Notes under the pieces: model-generated | The model's input: only the letters and a program-made list of their open reading frames with translations | The model's database searches: none | Told to the model about the DNA's origin: nothing | Program-made: the position numbers and the translations under genes | Source of the DNA: Verrucomicrobiales bacterium | Lineage (GTDB): Bacteria > Verrucomicrobiota > Verrucomicrobiia > Verrucomicrobiales > V1-33 | Direction of reading: 5' to 3' | NCBI GenBank assembly: GCA_023253575.1 | Contig: JALRGB010000716.1 | Coordinates: forward strand, 1 to 7,109 | Length of the DNA stretch: 7,109 nt | Shown: positions 1-6,951 of the stretch, piece by piece | Position numbering within the stretch: position 1 is the first letter of the stretch | Layout: each line of letters starts with the position of its first letter

Positions 1-885
1 AATGAGGCGCTGGGAAAACCTGTTGAGGCGTCGGGACCGGTCTACGACACGCCTTACGGACCGGAGATGATCACTGACGGCAGTGCGTCGACATTTAGTC
101 ATCCTGCGCAGCTGGCTAGCCCGGCGAATTTCAAGTACACCATTAATCTCGGTCGTGTCCAGCCACTCAACAAGTTACGATTTCTCAATCGCAGTGGGTG
201 CTGTCCGGAGCGGCTCACGAATTACCGAGTATCCGTCTTTGCCACTGATCCGTCGGTCATGGGCACCACGGCGGTCTGGACGACGGTCGTCCGCGCCAAC
301 GGGACGAATTCCGGCGATGGCGGGGTCGATGAAGTGGTCGCCGGAGCCCATCCGACCGGCGTCTTTGCCGGCCAGTGGCTGCGCATCGAAAACCTCAGCT
401 CTCGGATATACCATCCGCAACTGGCTGAATACGAGGCGCTCAGCAGTCCAAATGTCGCGCTTTACAAACGCGTCAGCGCCAGTGCCGCCGTGCAAACTGA
501 AACCACGGCCGCCAGCCTGACCGATGGTAATCCCACCACTTTTTCGGCCCCTGCGGGCGGGGCGGGTGCCACGACCGGATTCACCTGGGAGGTGGATCTG
601 GCTGGTGACTTTGGCCTCGACCGCCTCGTCCTTTATTCCAGGCGAGATTGTTGCCCGGAGCGATTGACGCGGTATCGGGTCGAAATTCTAGCGGATGAGG
701 CGGGCCTCCCTGCGGCGGTGCGATGGGCGGGTGAGTTTCGCACGGACGGCAGCTTCCCCTCGGCGGGTGCGGGCGAGGTCATTCGGGCGGAGCAGGGCGC
801 GGGCGAGTTCCGCGGGCGTTTTGTGCGGGTCATCAATCTCGGCGGCGCAGCATCCAGTCCGCAGCTGGCGGAAATCGAGGCCTAC
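1..885 (+). repeat. Tandem pair of lectin-like modules within the large secreted protein
   Basis: Two homologous modules of about 147 residues follow each other (1-447 and 448-885). They share CCPERLTNYRV versus CCPERLTRYRV and, near their ends, PQLAEYEA versus PQLAEIEA, as well as a TDG motif near each start. The vicinal cysteines lie at 199-204 and 649-654. The DNA of the two copies has diverged clearly, so this is an old duplication or two separate acquisitions, not a recent one. The CC-x-x-R arrangement is the hallmark of F-type (fucolectin-like) domains in the galactose-binding-like fold. Confidence 0.8.
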
Positions 886-3800
886 CGCGCCACGCCGCCG
901 GTCATCCGGCAGTTCAGCACCTCGGCCGGCAACATTACCAAAACCGGCCATCCCGCCCGCCCCACATCAGCCTTGCTTTCGTGGGATGTGGCCGGAGCGG
1001 CCCGCGTGACGATCACCCCGGCTCCCGGTGCCGTGACCAGCACCACCGGAACGACCACGGTCGCACCATCAGATGCCACGACCTACACCCTCAGCGCCAC
1101 TAATACCGCGGGAACCGTGAGCGCCTCGCTGCTCATCGCCGTGGACGCCGCCGAGGCGCCGCCACGCCTCAACGAAATCCTCGCCGATAACGCCAGCGGC
1201 CTCACCGATGATGACGGCACCCGTCAGGATTGGATCGAAATTTATAACCCCAATCCTTTCACCCTGCCCATGGCAGGCGCTCATCTCAGCGACTCCCCTG
1301 CCACTCCGACCCTCTGGACATTTCCGTCAGGCACGGCCATTCCACCGCACGGATACCTCGTCGTTTTCGCCTCCGGAAAAAACAGAACGGAGTCGAATTC
1401 GCCGCTCCACACCAACTTCTCCCTTCAAAAATCCGGTGAAGTCATTTCCTTGCTGGCCCCGGATGCGGTCACTCTGTGGAGCCGGTTCCCTGCGAGTTAT
1501 CCGACCACCGCGACCTATCCCGCCCAAATGCGGGACACCAGCTACGGCCTCAACGCAGCCGGCGCCGAACGGTTCTTCCAACCGCCGACGCCCGGCGCTG
1601 CCAATGCTGTGGATGGATTCACCACCGTGGTGGCCGGCACTTCGTTCCTTCCAGAACGAGGATTTTACTCCACCCCGCAGAGCGTCACCCTCACCAACAC
1701 GACGCCTGGAGCGACCATTCGATACACTACAAACGGCACCCGCCCCACCCCCTCCACCGGCACCGTGTATGCCGGCCCTATCAACGTCACCACCACCACC
1801 GTCCTCCGCGCCGCCGCCTTCCTCGAGGGCGCGGCCACACCCGGCATCGAGACCCATACTTACATTTTTCCCGCTACCGTTCAGTTGCAATCGACGATGC
1901 GGACCAACGTCACCAATAATGCCGTCATGGGGCCACAAATCCCCGCAGCCCTGATAGATTTGCCGTCGATCTCGCTCGCCCTGCCCAGCGCGGCGTCAGT
2001 CAATCAGGACACCGAGGTCGAAACCACCATGGAATGGATGAACCCGACCGCTCCCGCACAGCACACCATGGCTGCAGCCGGAATCACCCACTTCGGCGGT
2101 GCCTACACCAACTTTAATAAAAAGAGCTTTCGTCTCACCTTCCGCGCCGAATACGGCGACAGCCGCCTGAGCGCCCCGCTCTTCGAAGGGCATGAACACG
2201 GCCAGCGCCCGGAAAGCAGTTTCGACAGCCTAGAATTGCGCAGCGGCAGCCATGACATGGCCATGCGCGGTTTCTATATGAGCAACTTGTTCACGGACCA
2301 AGTCCTGACCGAAATGGGGCACCTCGCCCCCCACGGCCGCATGGTTCACCTCTACCTCAACGGCACCTATTGGGGCATGTATCACCTCCGGGAACGCTGG
2401 AATGCCGCCATGCATGCGGATTACCTCGGCGGTACCAAAGAAGATTACGAAGCCATCAATGGCAACCTCAACGTAGGTGGCTGGGCCGATCCGGCTACCC
2501 CCTTCGACGGCGACGGGCGGGCCTGGGAACACCTCAAAACCTTGCGCAATGATTATGCTGCACTGCGCAGCCGCGTGGATGTTACCAACCTCACAGACTT
2601 CATGATTGCCTTCATGTTCGGCAACTCAGAGGATGAATGGCGCAGCGTCAGCCCGAACTTCAACATCGGTCCCGGCAGCGGCGCGCGCTTCATCATGAAC
2701 GATGCTGATGGCTGGCTCTCAGTGACTTCGAATAATACTATCGGCGCTTGGGACGGTAGCGACAACAACACGGCCCGGTCCGCCAGCTACAACAGCAGCA
2801 CCCACATTTTTAACCCGGGCCGCAGCATGGGCGACGGACCCGCCTCGCTCTTTTCCGCACTCTACCTCGCCGGCGGACCGGAATACCGGATCCTGCTGGC
2901 CGACCGCATCCACACTCACCTCTTCGGAAATGGCGCGCTCACACCCGCCAAAAATGACGCGCGCCTCAGCGCCCTGTGCTCACCCATCGAACGCGCCTTC
3001 ATCCCGGAATCCGCCCGCTGGAGCTACGACGCCAGTCAAAACCGCAGCTGGGCCAGTTGGAAATCAGCGCGGGACGTCTGCCTCAGCCAATGGATCCCCA
3101 ATCGCACCAGAATCGTACTCGGACAATTTCGCTCCGCCGGGCTTTACCCGTCCTTGTCAGCGCCGGTCTTTAGCCAAAACGGTGGTCTGATAACAGCCGG
3201 CCACGTCCTGACCCTCAGCATTCCATCCGCGCCCGCCGGCGCCACCATCCGGTATACGCTAGACGGCACGGACCCGCGACTGGCCGGGGGCGCCACCGCT
3301 CCCACCGCCCGATTGTACAGCGACGGTATCCCGCTGACGACGAACACCCTTGTGCGCGCCCGCAGCCTGAACGATACCACGTGGAGTGCCCTGCAAGAAG
3401 CATTTTTTCAGCTCGATACCTCCCTTCCCGTCCCCGTCGGCTCGATCGTGCCATCAGAAATTCATTTTCACCCGGCGGGTGACGGCGATGCTGAATTCAT
3501 CGAACTGGCCAACGTCTCGACGAGTGCCGTCAACTTGCGTGGCTGCCGGTTCACCAGCGGGGTGGACTTCACCTTCAGCGACTACCGCGACACCCTGCTG
3601 GCTCCCGGTCAGCGCTTGGTACTGGTCGACAGCGAATTTGCCCATCGACAGCGCTACGGCTGGGATCGCCCAGTGGCCGGCATCTACGCAGGCAATCTGA
3701 ATAACCTCGGGGAAATACTCACCCTCACTTGCGGCACCGACGTCGTGTTCACTGTACCCTTCGAGGACGACTGGCAGCTCAGCACTGACGGTGGCGGAGC

Positions 3801-4269
3801 GAGCCTAACGCTTATCCATCCCGCCCCCGGCCTGATCCTTGCCGACCCGGCAAACTGGCGACCATCCGCCACCATCGCCGGCACGCCCGGCGCCGCTGAC
3901 GTGGGTCCGACCTTCGCCGGCAATTCGAACGCCGATATCGACAACGATGGAGTCACCGCCTTCGCGGAATACGCGCTCGGTTCCTCCGATTCCATCCCCG
4001 ACGACTCCGACGGCACCGAAATCATCACCCAACCCGACGGTACCGTTCTCTTTGGTTTTGTCCGCGCTCCCGCCGCCGACGACGCCATCGTCACCCCCGA
4101 GGTCAGCCCCGACTTGAGAGCATGGCACTCGGACGAAAGCTGGCTGATTCCGCACTCGCAGGAACGCCTCCCAGACGGCCGCCTACTGACACGCTACACC
4201 CCAGGCCCCACCCTGCTCGCCTCAGGACCACACGTCTTCTTCCACCTCAAAATCACCGCCCGCCCGTGA
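1..4269 (+). CDS. Large secreted modular protein with tandem lectin-like domains, two lamin-tail domains and a CotH kinase-like core (5' end missing)
   Basis: The frame is open from base 1 and already inside a domain (NEALGKPVEAS), so the true start and any signal peptide lie to the left; the ATG at 67 is internal. The 1422 visible residues, numbered from base 1, contain: F5/8C or F-type-lectin-like modules at about 1-149 and 150-295; an Ig-like stretch 301-381; lamin-tail domain (LTD) 388-536 (PRLNEILADN...DWIEIYNP); chitobiase-C-like domain 549-623 (ATIRYTTNGTRPTP); CotH kinase-like core about 652-1010 with NKKSFRLTFR (706-715), LYLNGTYWGMYHLRERW (784-800), FIMNDADGWL (897-906) and ESARW (1003-1007); a second chitobiase-C-like domain 1053-1139 (ATIRYTLDGTDP); a second LTD 1149-1300; and a tail 1301-1422 with DIDNDG and AEYALG, resembling a Ca-binding spacer. 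CotH in Bacillus phosphorylates spore-coat proteins; the substrate here is unknown. The likely role is an extracellular or surface adhesive or carbohydrate-binding protein. Domain calls are firm, the function is inferred. Confidence 0.93.
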   Translation, partial: NEALGKPVEASGPVYDTPYGPEMITDGSASTFSHPAQLASPANFKYTINLGRVQPLNKLRFLNRSGCCPERLTNYRVSVFATDPSVMGTTAVWTTVVRANGTNSGDGGVDEVVAGAHPTGVFAGQWLRIENLSSRIYHPQLAEYEALSSPNVALYKRVSASAAVQTETTAASLTDGNPTTFSAPAGGAGATTGFTWEVDLAGDFGLDRLVLYSRRDCCPERLTRYRVEILADEAGLPAAVRWAGEFRTDGSFPSAGAGEVIRAEQGAGEFRGRFVRVINLGGAASSPQLAEIEAYRATPPVIRQFSTSAGNITKTGHPARPTSALLSWDVAGAARVTITPAPGAVTSTTGTTTVAPSDATTYTLSATNTAGTVSASLLIAVDAAEAPPRLNEILADNASGLTDDDGTRQDWIEIYNPNPFTLPMAGAHLSDSPATPTLWTFPSGTAIPPHGYLVVFASGKNRTESNSPLHTNFSLQKSGEVISLLAPDAVTLWSRFPASYPTTATYPAQMRDTSYGLNAAGAERFFQPPTPGAANAVDGFTTVVAGTSFLPERGFYSTPQSVTLTNTTPGATIRYTTNGTRPTPSTGTVYAGPINVTTTTVLRAAAFLEGAATPGIETHTYIFPATVQLQSTMRTNVTNNAVMGPQIPAALIDLPSISLALPSAASVNQDTEVETTMEWMNPTAPAQHTMAAAGITHFGGAYTNFNKKSFRLTFRAEYGDSRLSAPLFEGHEHGQRPESSFDSLELRSGSHDMAMRGFYMSNLFTDQVLTEMGHLAPHGRMVHLYLNGTYWGMYHLRERWNAAMHADYLGGTKEDYEAINGNLNVGGWADPATPFDGDGRAWEHLKTLRNDYAALRSRVDVTNLTDFMIAFMFGNSEDEWRSVSPNFNIGPGSGARFIMNDADGWLSVTSNNTIGAWDGSDNNTARSASYNSSTHIFNPGRSMGDGPASLFSALYLAGGPEYRILLADRIHTHLFGNGALTPAKNDARLSALCSPIERAFIPESARWSYDASQNRSWASWKSARDVCLSQWIPNRTRIVLGQFRSAGLYPSLSAPVFSQNGGLITAGHVLTLSIPSAPAGATIRYTLDGTDPRLAGGATAPTARLYSDGIPLTTNTLVRARSLNDTTWSALQEAFFQLDTSLPVPVGSIVPSEIHFHPAGDGDAEFIELANVSTSAVNLRGCRFTSGVDFTFSDYRDTLLAPGQRLVLVDSEFAHRQRYGWDRPVAGIYAGNLNNLGEILTLTCGTDVVFTVPFEDDWQLSTDGGGASLTLIHPAPGLILADPANWRPSATIAGTPGAADVGPTFAGNSNADIDNDGVTAFAEYALGSSDSIPDDSDGTEIITQPDGTVLFGFVRAPAADDAIVTPEVSPDLRAWHSDESWLIPHSQERLPDGRLLTRYTPGPTLLASGPHVFFHLKITARP

Positions 4270-4379
4270 TTCCTGAATCGAAGACTTCCCTCATCCACAT
4301 GGCCACCCTGCCCCATCAGCAACACTCACTCATTCGCTACTACCCTCCAACGCGCCCCGCGTCCAGAAGCCGGAAAGGT

Positions 4380-4409
4380 GGTATTTGAACTAATGTTTAG
4401 TACCATACC
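4380..4409. promoter_or_regulatory. AT-rich imperfect dyad in the spacer before the barrel gene
   Basis: The 193-base spacer 4270-4462 holds no gene. Its one notable feature is a nested dyad: ggtat (4380-4384) with atacc (4405-4409), enclosing actaa (4389-4393) and ttagt (4397-4401) around a 3-base centre. The unpaired parts between the arms are unequal (4 and 3 bases). It is an AT-rich island in GC-rich surroundings, about 50 bases before the chosen start at 4463. It could be an operator, or a weak stem at the end of the upstream transcript. There is no T run, so it is not a classical intrinsic terminator. No convincing -35/-10 pair was found here. Confidence 0.3.
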
Positions 4410-4462
4410 GGCCCACCGTGGTCATTATGGGACTCATCACACTCTTCACCCACTACCAACCC

Positions 4463-5251
4463 ATGAAAAACCTCTGTTTATTATCGCTCGTTTTGATAAC
4501 CGGCAGCCTGCAGGCCGGAACCGACGCCCCGAAGGCTATCGCCCCATCAACTCCACCCCTGACAGTCGCCCCAAATGACGACGTCTGGTCCTTCCGCGCC
4601 TCTCCCTATGCGTGGGTGACTGCCATTGAAGGTGACACTGGACTCGGCGGCTTGACTGCGCCGGTTGATATCAGCATGGGCGACACGCTGGACAATCTCG
4701 ATTTCGCCTACATGGGGATTTTCGAAGCCAGCCGTGGTCCGTGGGCCCTTGGACTGGACGTCGTCTACGGCCAGACCAGCAATGATTTTGAGGCGGGCGG
4801 GCGGCTGGTGGATAGTTTCAGCTTTGAGCAAAACCAGTGGCTGCTGACGCCCTTTGTCGCCTATCGCGCGGTTCAGACCGAACGCTATCACATGGATGTT
4901 TTTGCCGGCGCGCGAATTTCAGTCCTGCAGGCCGACCTCACGGCACACCTGTCAGCTGGCGGCTCGGTGTCAACCGGAGCGGACACCGACTGGGTCGACC
5001 CCATCATCGGCATTCGCGGTCAGGGCGAACTAAGTGAGAATCTCTTTTTCCGCTATAATACCGACATCGGCGGATTCGGGGCCAGTTCCGATCTGGTATG
5101 GCAGGCATTTGCGGGCCTCGGCTACTGCCTTCATTCAAACTTCAGTCTGGTCGCGGGCTATCGCGGAATGGGGGTCGATTACGACAACGGCCGCTTCATG
5201 CTCGACACCGTGACCCACGGACCAGTCATCGGTCTGGACGTTCGGTTTTAA
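4463..5251 (+). CDS. Exported outer-membrane beta-barrel protein, porin-like, function unknown
   Basis: The product has 262 residues. The start at 4463 is preferred over in-frame starts at 4418 (GTG) and 4427 (ATG) because it puts a clean signal peptide at the N terminus: MKNLCLLSLVLITGSLQAG, with likely signal peptidase I cleavage after LQA (residue 18). No Shine-Dalgarno sequence precedes any of the three. After a Pro-rich linker (about 22-38), the chain from W42 (WSFRASPYAW) is a series of alternating, aromatic-rich amphipathic strands (FAYMGIFEA, WALGLDVVYG, YHMDVFAGARISV, LFFRYNTDIGGFG, FSLVAGYRGMGVDYD). It ends in GLDVRF, with the terminal Phe expected of a BAM-recognised beta-signal. 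The overall look matches a broad family of hypothetical barrel proteins found in many Gram-negatives; no substrate or pore specificity can be read. Its neighbours do not reveal a partner. Confidence 0.85.
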   Translation: MKNLCLLSLVLITGSLQAGTDAPKAIAPSTPPLTVAPNDDVWSFRASPYAWVTAIEGDTGLGGLTAPVDISMGDTLDNLDFAYMGIFEASRGPWALGLDVVYGQTSNDFEAGGRLVDSFSFEQNQWLLTPFVAYRAVQTERYHMDVFAGARISVLQADLTAHLSAGGSVSTGADTDWVDPIIGIRGQGELSENLFFRYNTDIGGFGASSDLVWQAFAGLGYCLHSNFSLVAGYRGMGVDYDNGRFMLDTVTHGPVIGLDVRF

Positions 5252-5277
5252 GCCGTCCACGAGCCTTTTGCGCCTTC

Positions 5278-5348
5278 AGCGGCGGCGGCCGAGGCCGGCC
5301 GCTAGGGGGCAACCGCGAGCGCGTGGCCCCCTCCCCAGCGGGGCCGCC
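5278..5348. repeat. Cluster of GC-rich inverted repeats behind the barrel gene
   Basis: Three stem-loops follow one another starting 27 bases after the barrel stop codon. The first pairs agcggc (5278-5283) and cggc (5286-5289), with a 2-base bulge, to gccggccgct (5294-5303) around a CGAG loop. The second pairs agggggc (5304-5310) perfectly with gccccct (5326-5332). The third pairs cccc (5333-5336) with gggg (5340-5343). An alternative long-range pairing, ggcggcc (5284-5290) with ggccgcc (5342-5348), would close the second hairpin into a branched fold. There is no T run on either side, so it is not a textbook intrinsic terminator. It may stabilise mRNA 3' ends, act as a REP-like palindrome, or be part of a structured RNA. 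Confidence 0.6.
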
Positions 5349-5361
5349 AGATCTAAAGTCT

Positions 5362-5397
5362 GAAAAGCCAATGATGGCTCGCTGGCCATCATCAGCC
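5362..5397 (-). terminator. Candidate intrinsic terminator reading on the minus strand
   Basis: atgatggc (5371-5378) and gccatcat (5385-5392) form a perfect 8-bp stem with a 6-base loop. Read as minus-strand RNA, the stem extends to 13 pairs using G-U at 5397/5366, 5394/5369 and 5393/5370 plus two standard pairs, and is followed at once by UUUUC (complement of 5362-5366, the first U paired). Read on the plus strand, the same three positions are mismatches and no T run follows. The structure therefore favours a minus-strand transcript, although no convincing minus-strand gene is visible upstream of it. Confidence 0.4.
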
Positions 5398-5469
5398 AAT
5401 CGAGCCCGTAAACGACCTAAAAAGTGCGCGACCACCAGCCAGTACTGTCCCTCCTGCCGCAGCTCGATT
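5398..5469. repeat. Perfect 8-bp inverted repeat enclosing 56 bases
   Basis: aatcgagc at 5398-5405 is exactly complementary to gctcgatt at 5462-5469. The enclosed 56 bases contain the 8-base palindrome cagtactg (5440-5447) and two copies of cgacc (5413-5417 and 5429-5433). The repeat starts one base after the candidate minus-strand terminator stem. An 8-bp match over this distance could occur by chance, but with the adjacent hairpins it adds to a dense folded block. Confidence 0.4.
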
Positions 5470-5567
5470 TCATGGATGACCACTCATGCCAGCCTGCGGG
5501 ACTTCAGCAGCAGAACAAATGATCCTCGCTGATCGTTTTACCTCGAGCGCGCAAGCCATGAATCCGC

Positions 5568-5573
5568 TATACT
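5568..5573 (+). promoter_or_regulatory. Possible -10 element before the unknown-function exported gene
   Basis: tatact matches the sigma-70 consensus TATAAT at five of six positions and lies 16 bases before the ATG at 5590. No acceptable -35 hexamer is found 16-18 bases upstream (the bases there are GC-rich, around gagcgc). If used, transcription would begin near 5580 and give a leader of only about 10 bases, which fits the absence of a Shine-Dalgarno sequence. Confidence 0.3.
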
Positions 5574-5589
5574 TCACCATCCCTTTATC

Positions 5590-6951
5590 ATGAAAATCCG
5601 ACCACTTGTCCTGCTGACATGGGCCAGCCTTTGGGCACCAGGAACCGCACTCGACGCTCAGGCCGTCGCCGAAACACCTCCGGCGCGCCGTAGTTCTGCC
5701 ACGGCGGAGCGACGCGCTTCGGAGCGGACGCCCTCGACGGCTTCAGCGATCGACCACGAACTACCGCCGGTCTTACGTGCGACCGATCTACTCGGGCCTG
5801 ACTTGGTCCGCGGCCCATCGCACCGGGTGCGCGAGGCTGTGCCGACGGATGGATACATGGCCCATTTTACTATCGACTCGGACTTTGGCACGTTTCAGTG
5901 TGTCGGCGTGCAGCAGGCGCGCCAGCGTATTGGCGAAGTCCGGGCCATCGCCCAGCTCGTCACTGAGAGTAAAAGTGACCTTTTCGCTGAAGCCGCGAGG
6001 AAATCAGTAGAGCAGCCGGTGGAAGCGGTCAAAAACATCGTGAAGGACCCGGTCGGCAGCCTCACGCAGGCCCCAAAGTCAGTGGGACACTTTTTCAAGC
6101 GGCTGGGCTCAACGATCAAGGCAGGGGCCGACGAGGTCGCCGCGCGCGCCAACGACCAGCGTGCATCAACTGACAGCGACGGAGCCACTCCACGCGCCAG
6201 CACGGGTGAAAGCCTCGGCGCAGCCGCCCGGGGAGCCATCGGTTTTGACAAGGCCAAACTCAAATGCGCACAAGGACTCGGCGTCGATCCTTATTCAGAC
6301 AATCCCGTACTGCAGGAGAATCTAGACAAAGTCTCATGGGCCTATTTTGCCGGAGGCCTGCCCTTACGCCTGGGAGCGGTGGCGGTTTCAGGAGGCGCCT
6401 CGCTGGCTCTGACCTCAACCACGATGGTCGGACTACCTGATGAAGTATATTCCCTGACCCCAAGCGAGCTGGCCATGCGCAACCGGGATTCCCTCACAGC
6501 CCTCGCCGTGAGCGACAACGTGAAAGTCGATTTCATGGGGAACATCATGCTGACGCCCACGCTCAAGCGGTCGATTCTTCAATCGCTCGAAAAACTCGCG
6601 CCCGCCCAAGGACGCGGGGAGATAGCCACCCTGGCTTCGAAGTGCGAGTCGTACGAGCAGGCCCAGTTTCTTGACCGGTCGCTTCGATTCTTGTCTGACC
6701 GTCAGTTTACCGGGCAGGCGCGCTATGCCCGCCTCGTCACCCTGGGCCGAGTGCCGGCAGGCGTGGAGGCGGGCGGCAGCCTCGAGGTAGCCGCGGTGGT
6801 TGATCAATTGTCGTGGACCGACGAAGTCGCTGACTTTGCCCAACGAGACGATTTGCGCGCGGGTCGACCCACCATGATCCTGACTGGAAACGCCACCGAA
6901 ACAGCCATCGCCGGCTTCAAACAAGCCGGATGGAAATTAGCGCGTCCGTGA
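5590..6951 (+). CDS. Exported conserved protein of unknown function, 453 residues
   Basis: The start ATG at 5590 gives a signal peptide (MKIRPLVLLTWASLWAPGTA, cleavage probably near LDA or AQA, residues 21-25). A low-complexity Arg/Ser/Thr/Ala linker follows (about 29-53). A first conserved block runs from about 84 to 175: DGYMAHFTIDSDFGTF (88-102), a helix with RIGEVRAIAQL, then KNIVKDPVGSLTQAPKSVG (148-166). A polar, poorly conserved-looking insert (about 178-210) leads to a second block with GVDPYSDNPVLQ (231-242), a small-residue hydrophobic stretch (250-282, too glycine- and polar-rich to call a membrane helix), a helical part (286-370), and a final block with VVDQLSWTDEVADF (403-416) and LTGNATETAIAGF (431-443). 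The TIDSDFG and GVDPYS-NPVLQ motifs recall hypothetical proteins of other Gram-negatives, from memory. No catalytic motif was recognised. Likely periplasmic or secreted. It is separated from the barrel gene by a 338-base structured spacer, so it is probably its own transcription unit. Confidence 0.88.
   Translation: MKIRPLVLLTWASLWAPGTALDAQAVAETPPARRSSATAERRASERTPSTASAIDHELPPVLRATDLLGPDLVRGPSHRVREAVPTDGYMAHFTIDSDFGTFQCVGVQQARQRIGEVRAIAQLVTESKSDLFAEAARKSVEQPVEAVKNIVKDPVGSLTQAPKSVGHFFKRLGSTIKAGADEVAARANDQRASTDSDGATPRASTGESLGAAARGAIGFDKAKLKCAQGLGVDPYSDNPVLQENLDKVSWAYFAGGLPLRLGAVAVSGGASLALTSTTMVGLPDEVYSLTPSELAMRNRDSLTALAVSDNVKVDFMGNIMLTPTLKRSILQSLEKLAPAQGRGEIATLASKCESYEQAQFLDRSLRFLSDRQFTGQARYARLVTLGRVPAGVEAGGSLEVAAVVDQLSWTDEVADFAQRDDLRAGRPTMILTGNATETAIAGFKQAGWKLARP

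Noticed and set aside
1327..1938. Minus-strand open frame of 203 codons
   Set aside because: Gly/Arg/Val-rich translation with no domain, antisense to well-supported LTD and chitobiase-C-like coding sequence.
1208..1954. Plus-strand open frame of 248 codons inside the large secreted protein
   Set aside because: Very Pro/Ser/Arg-rich translation typical of a shifted reading of GC-rich DNA, whereas the overlapping main frame encodes clear LTD and chitobiase-C-like domains.
4268..4279. Small palindrome gattc-ct-gaatc over the stop codon of the large gene, considered as a terminator
   Set aside because: The loop would be only two bases, the stem is short and AT-rich, and no T run follows.
4418..4462. 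Upstream in-frame starts (GTG 4418, ATG 4427) for the barrel gene
   Set aside because: They would add a 12-15 residue extension before the signal peptide with no ribosome site; starting at 4463 gives a normal lysine-led signal sequence.
5226..5483. Minus-strand open frame of 85 codons (GTG start at 5483) across the gene-free spacer, beginning with a protein-like stretch IHEIELRQEGQYWLVVAHFL
   Set aside because: It has no Shine-Dalgarno sequence, becomes low-complexity Arg/Pro/Gly where it crosses the GC-rich hairpins, overlaps the end of the barrel gene, and runs straight through the candidate minus-strand terminator. The first 35 residues could be a remnant of a small protein, but no family was recognised.
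5098..5532. Plus-strand open frame of 144 codons overlapping the end of the barrel gene
   Set aside because: Its first part is an out-of-frame reading of the barrel gene and the rest is Arg/Ser/Pro-rich with no signal, domain or ribosome site; it follows the GC-rich composition.
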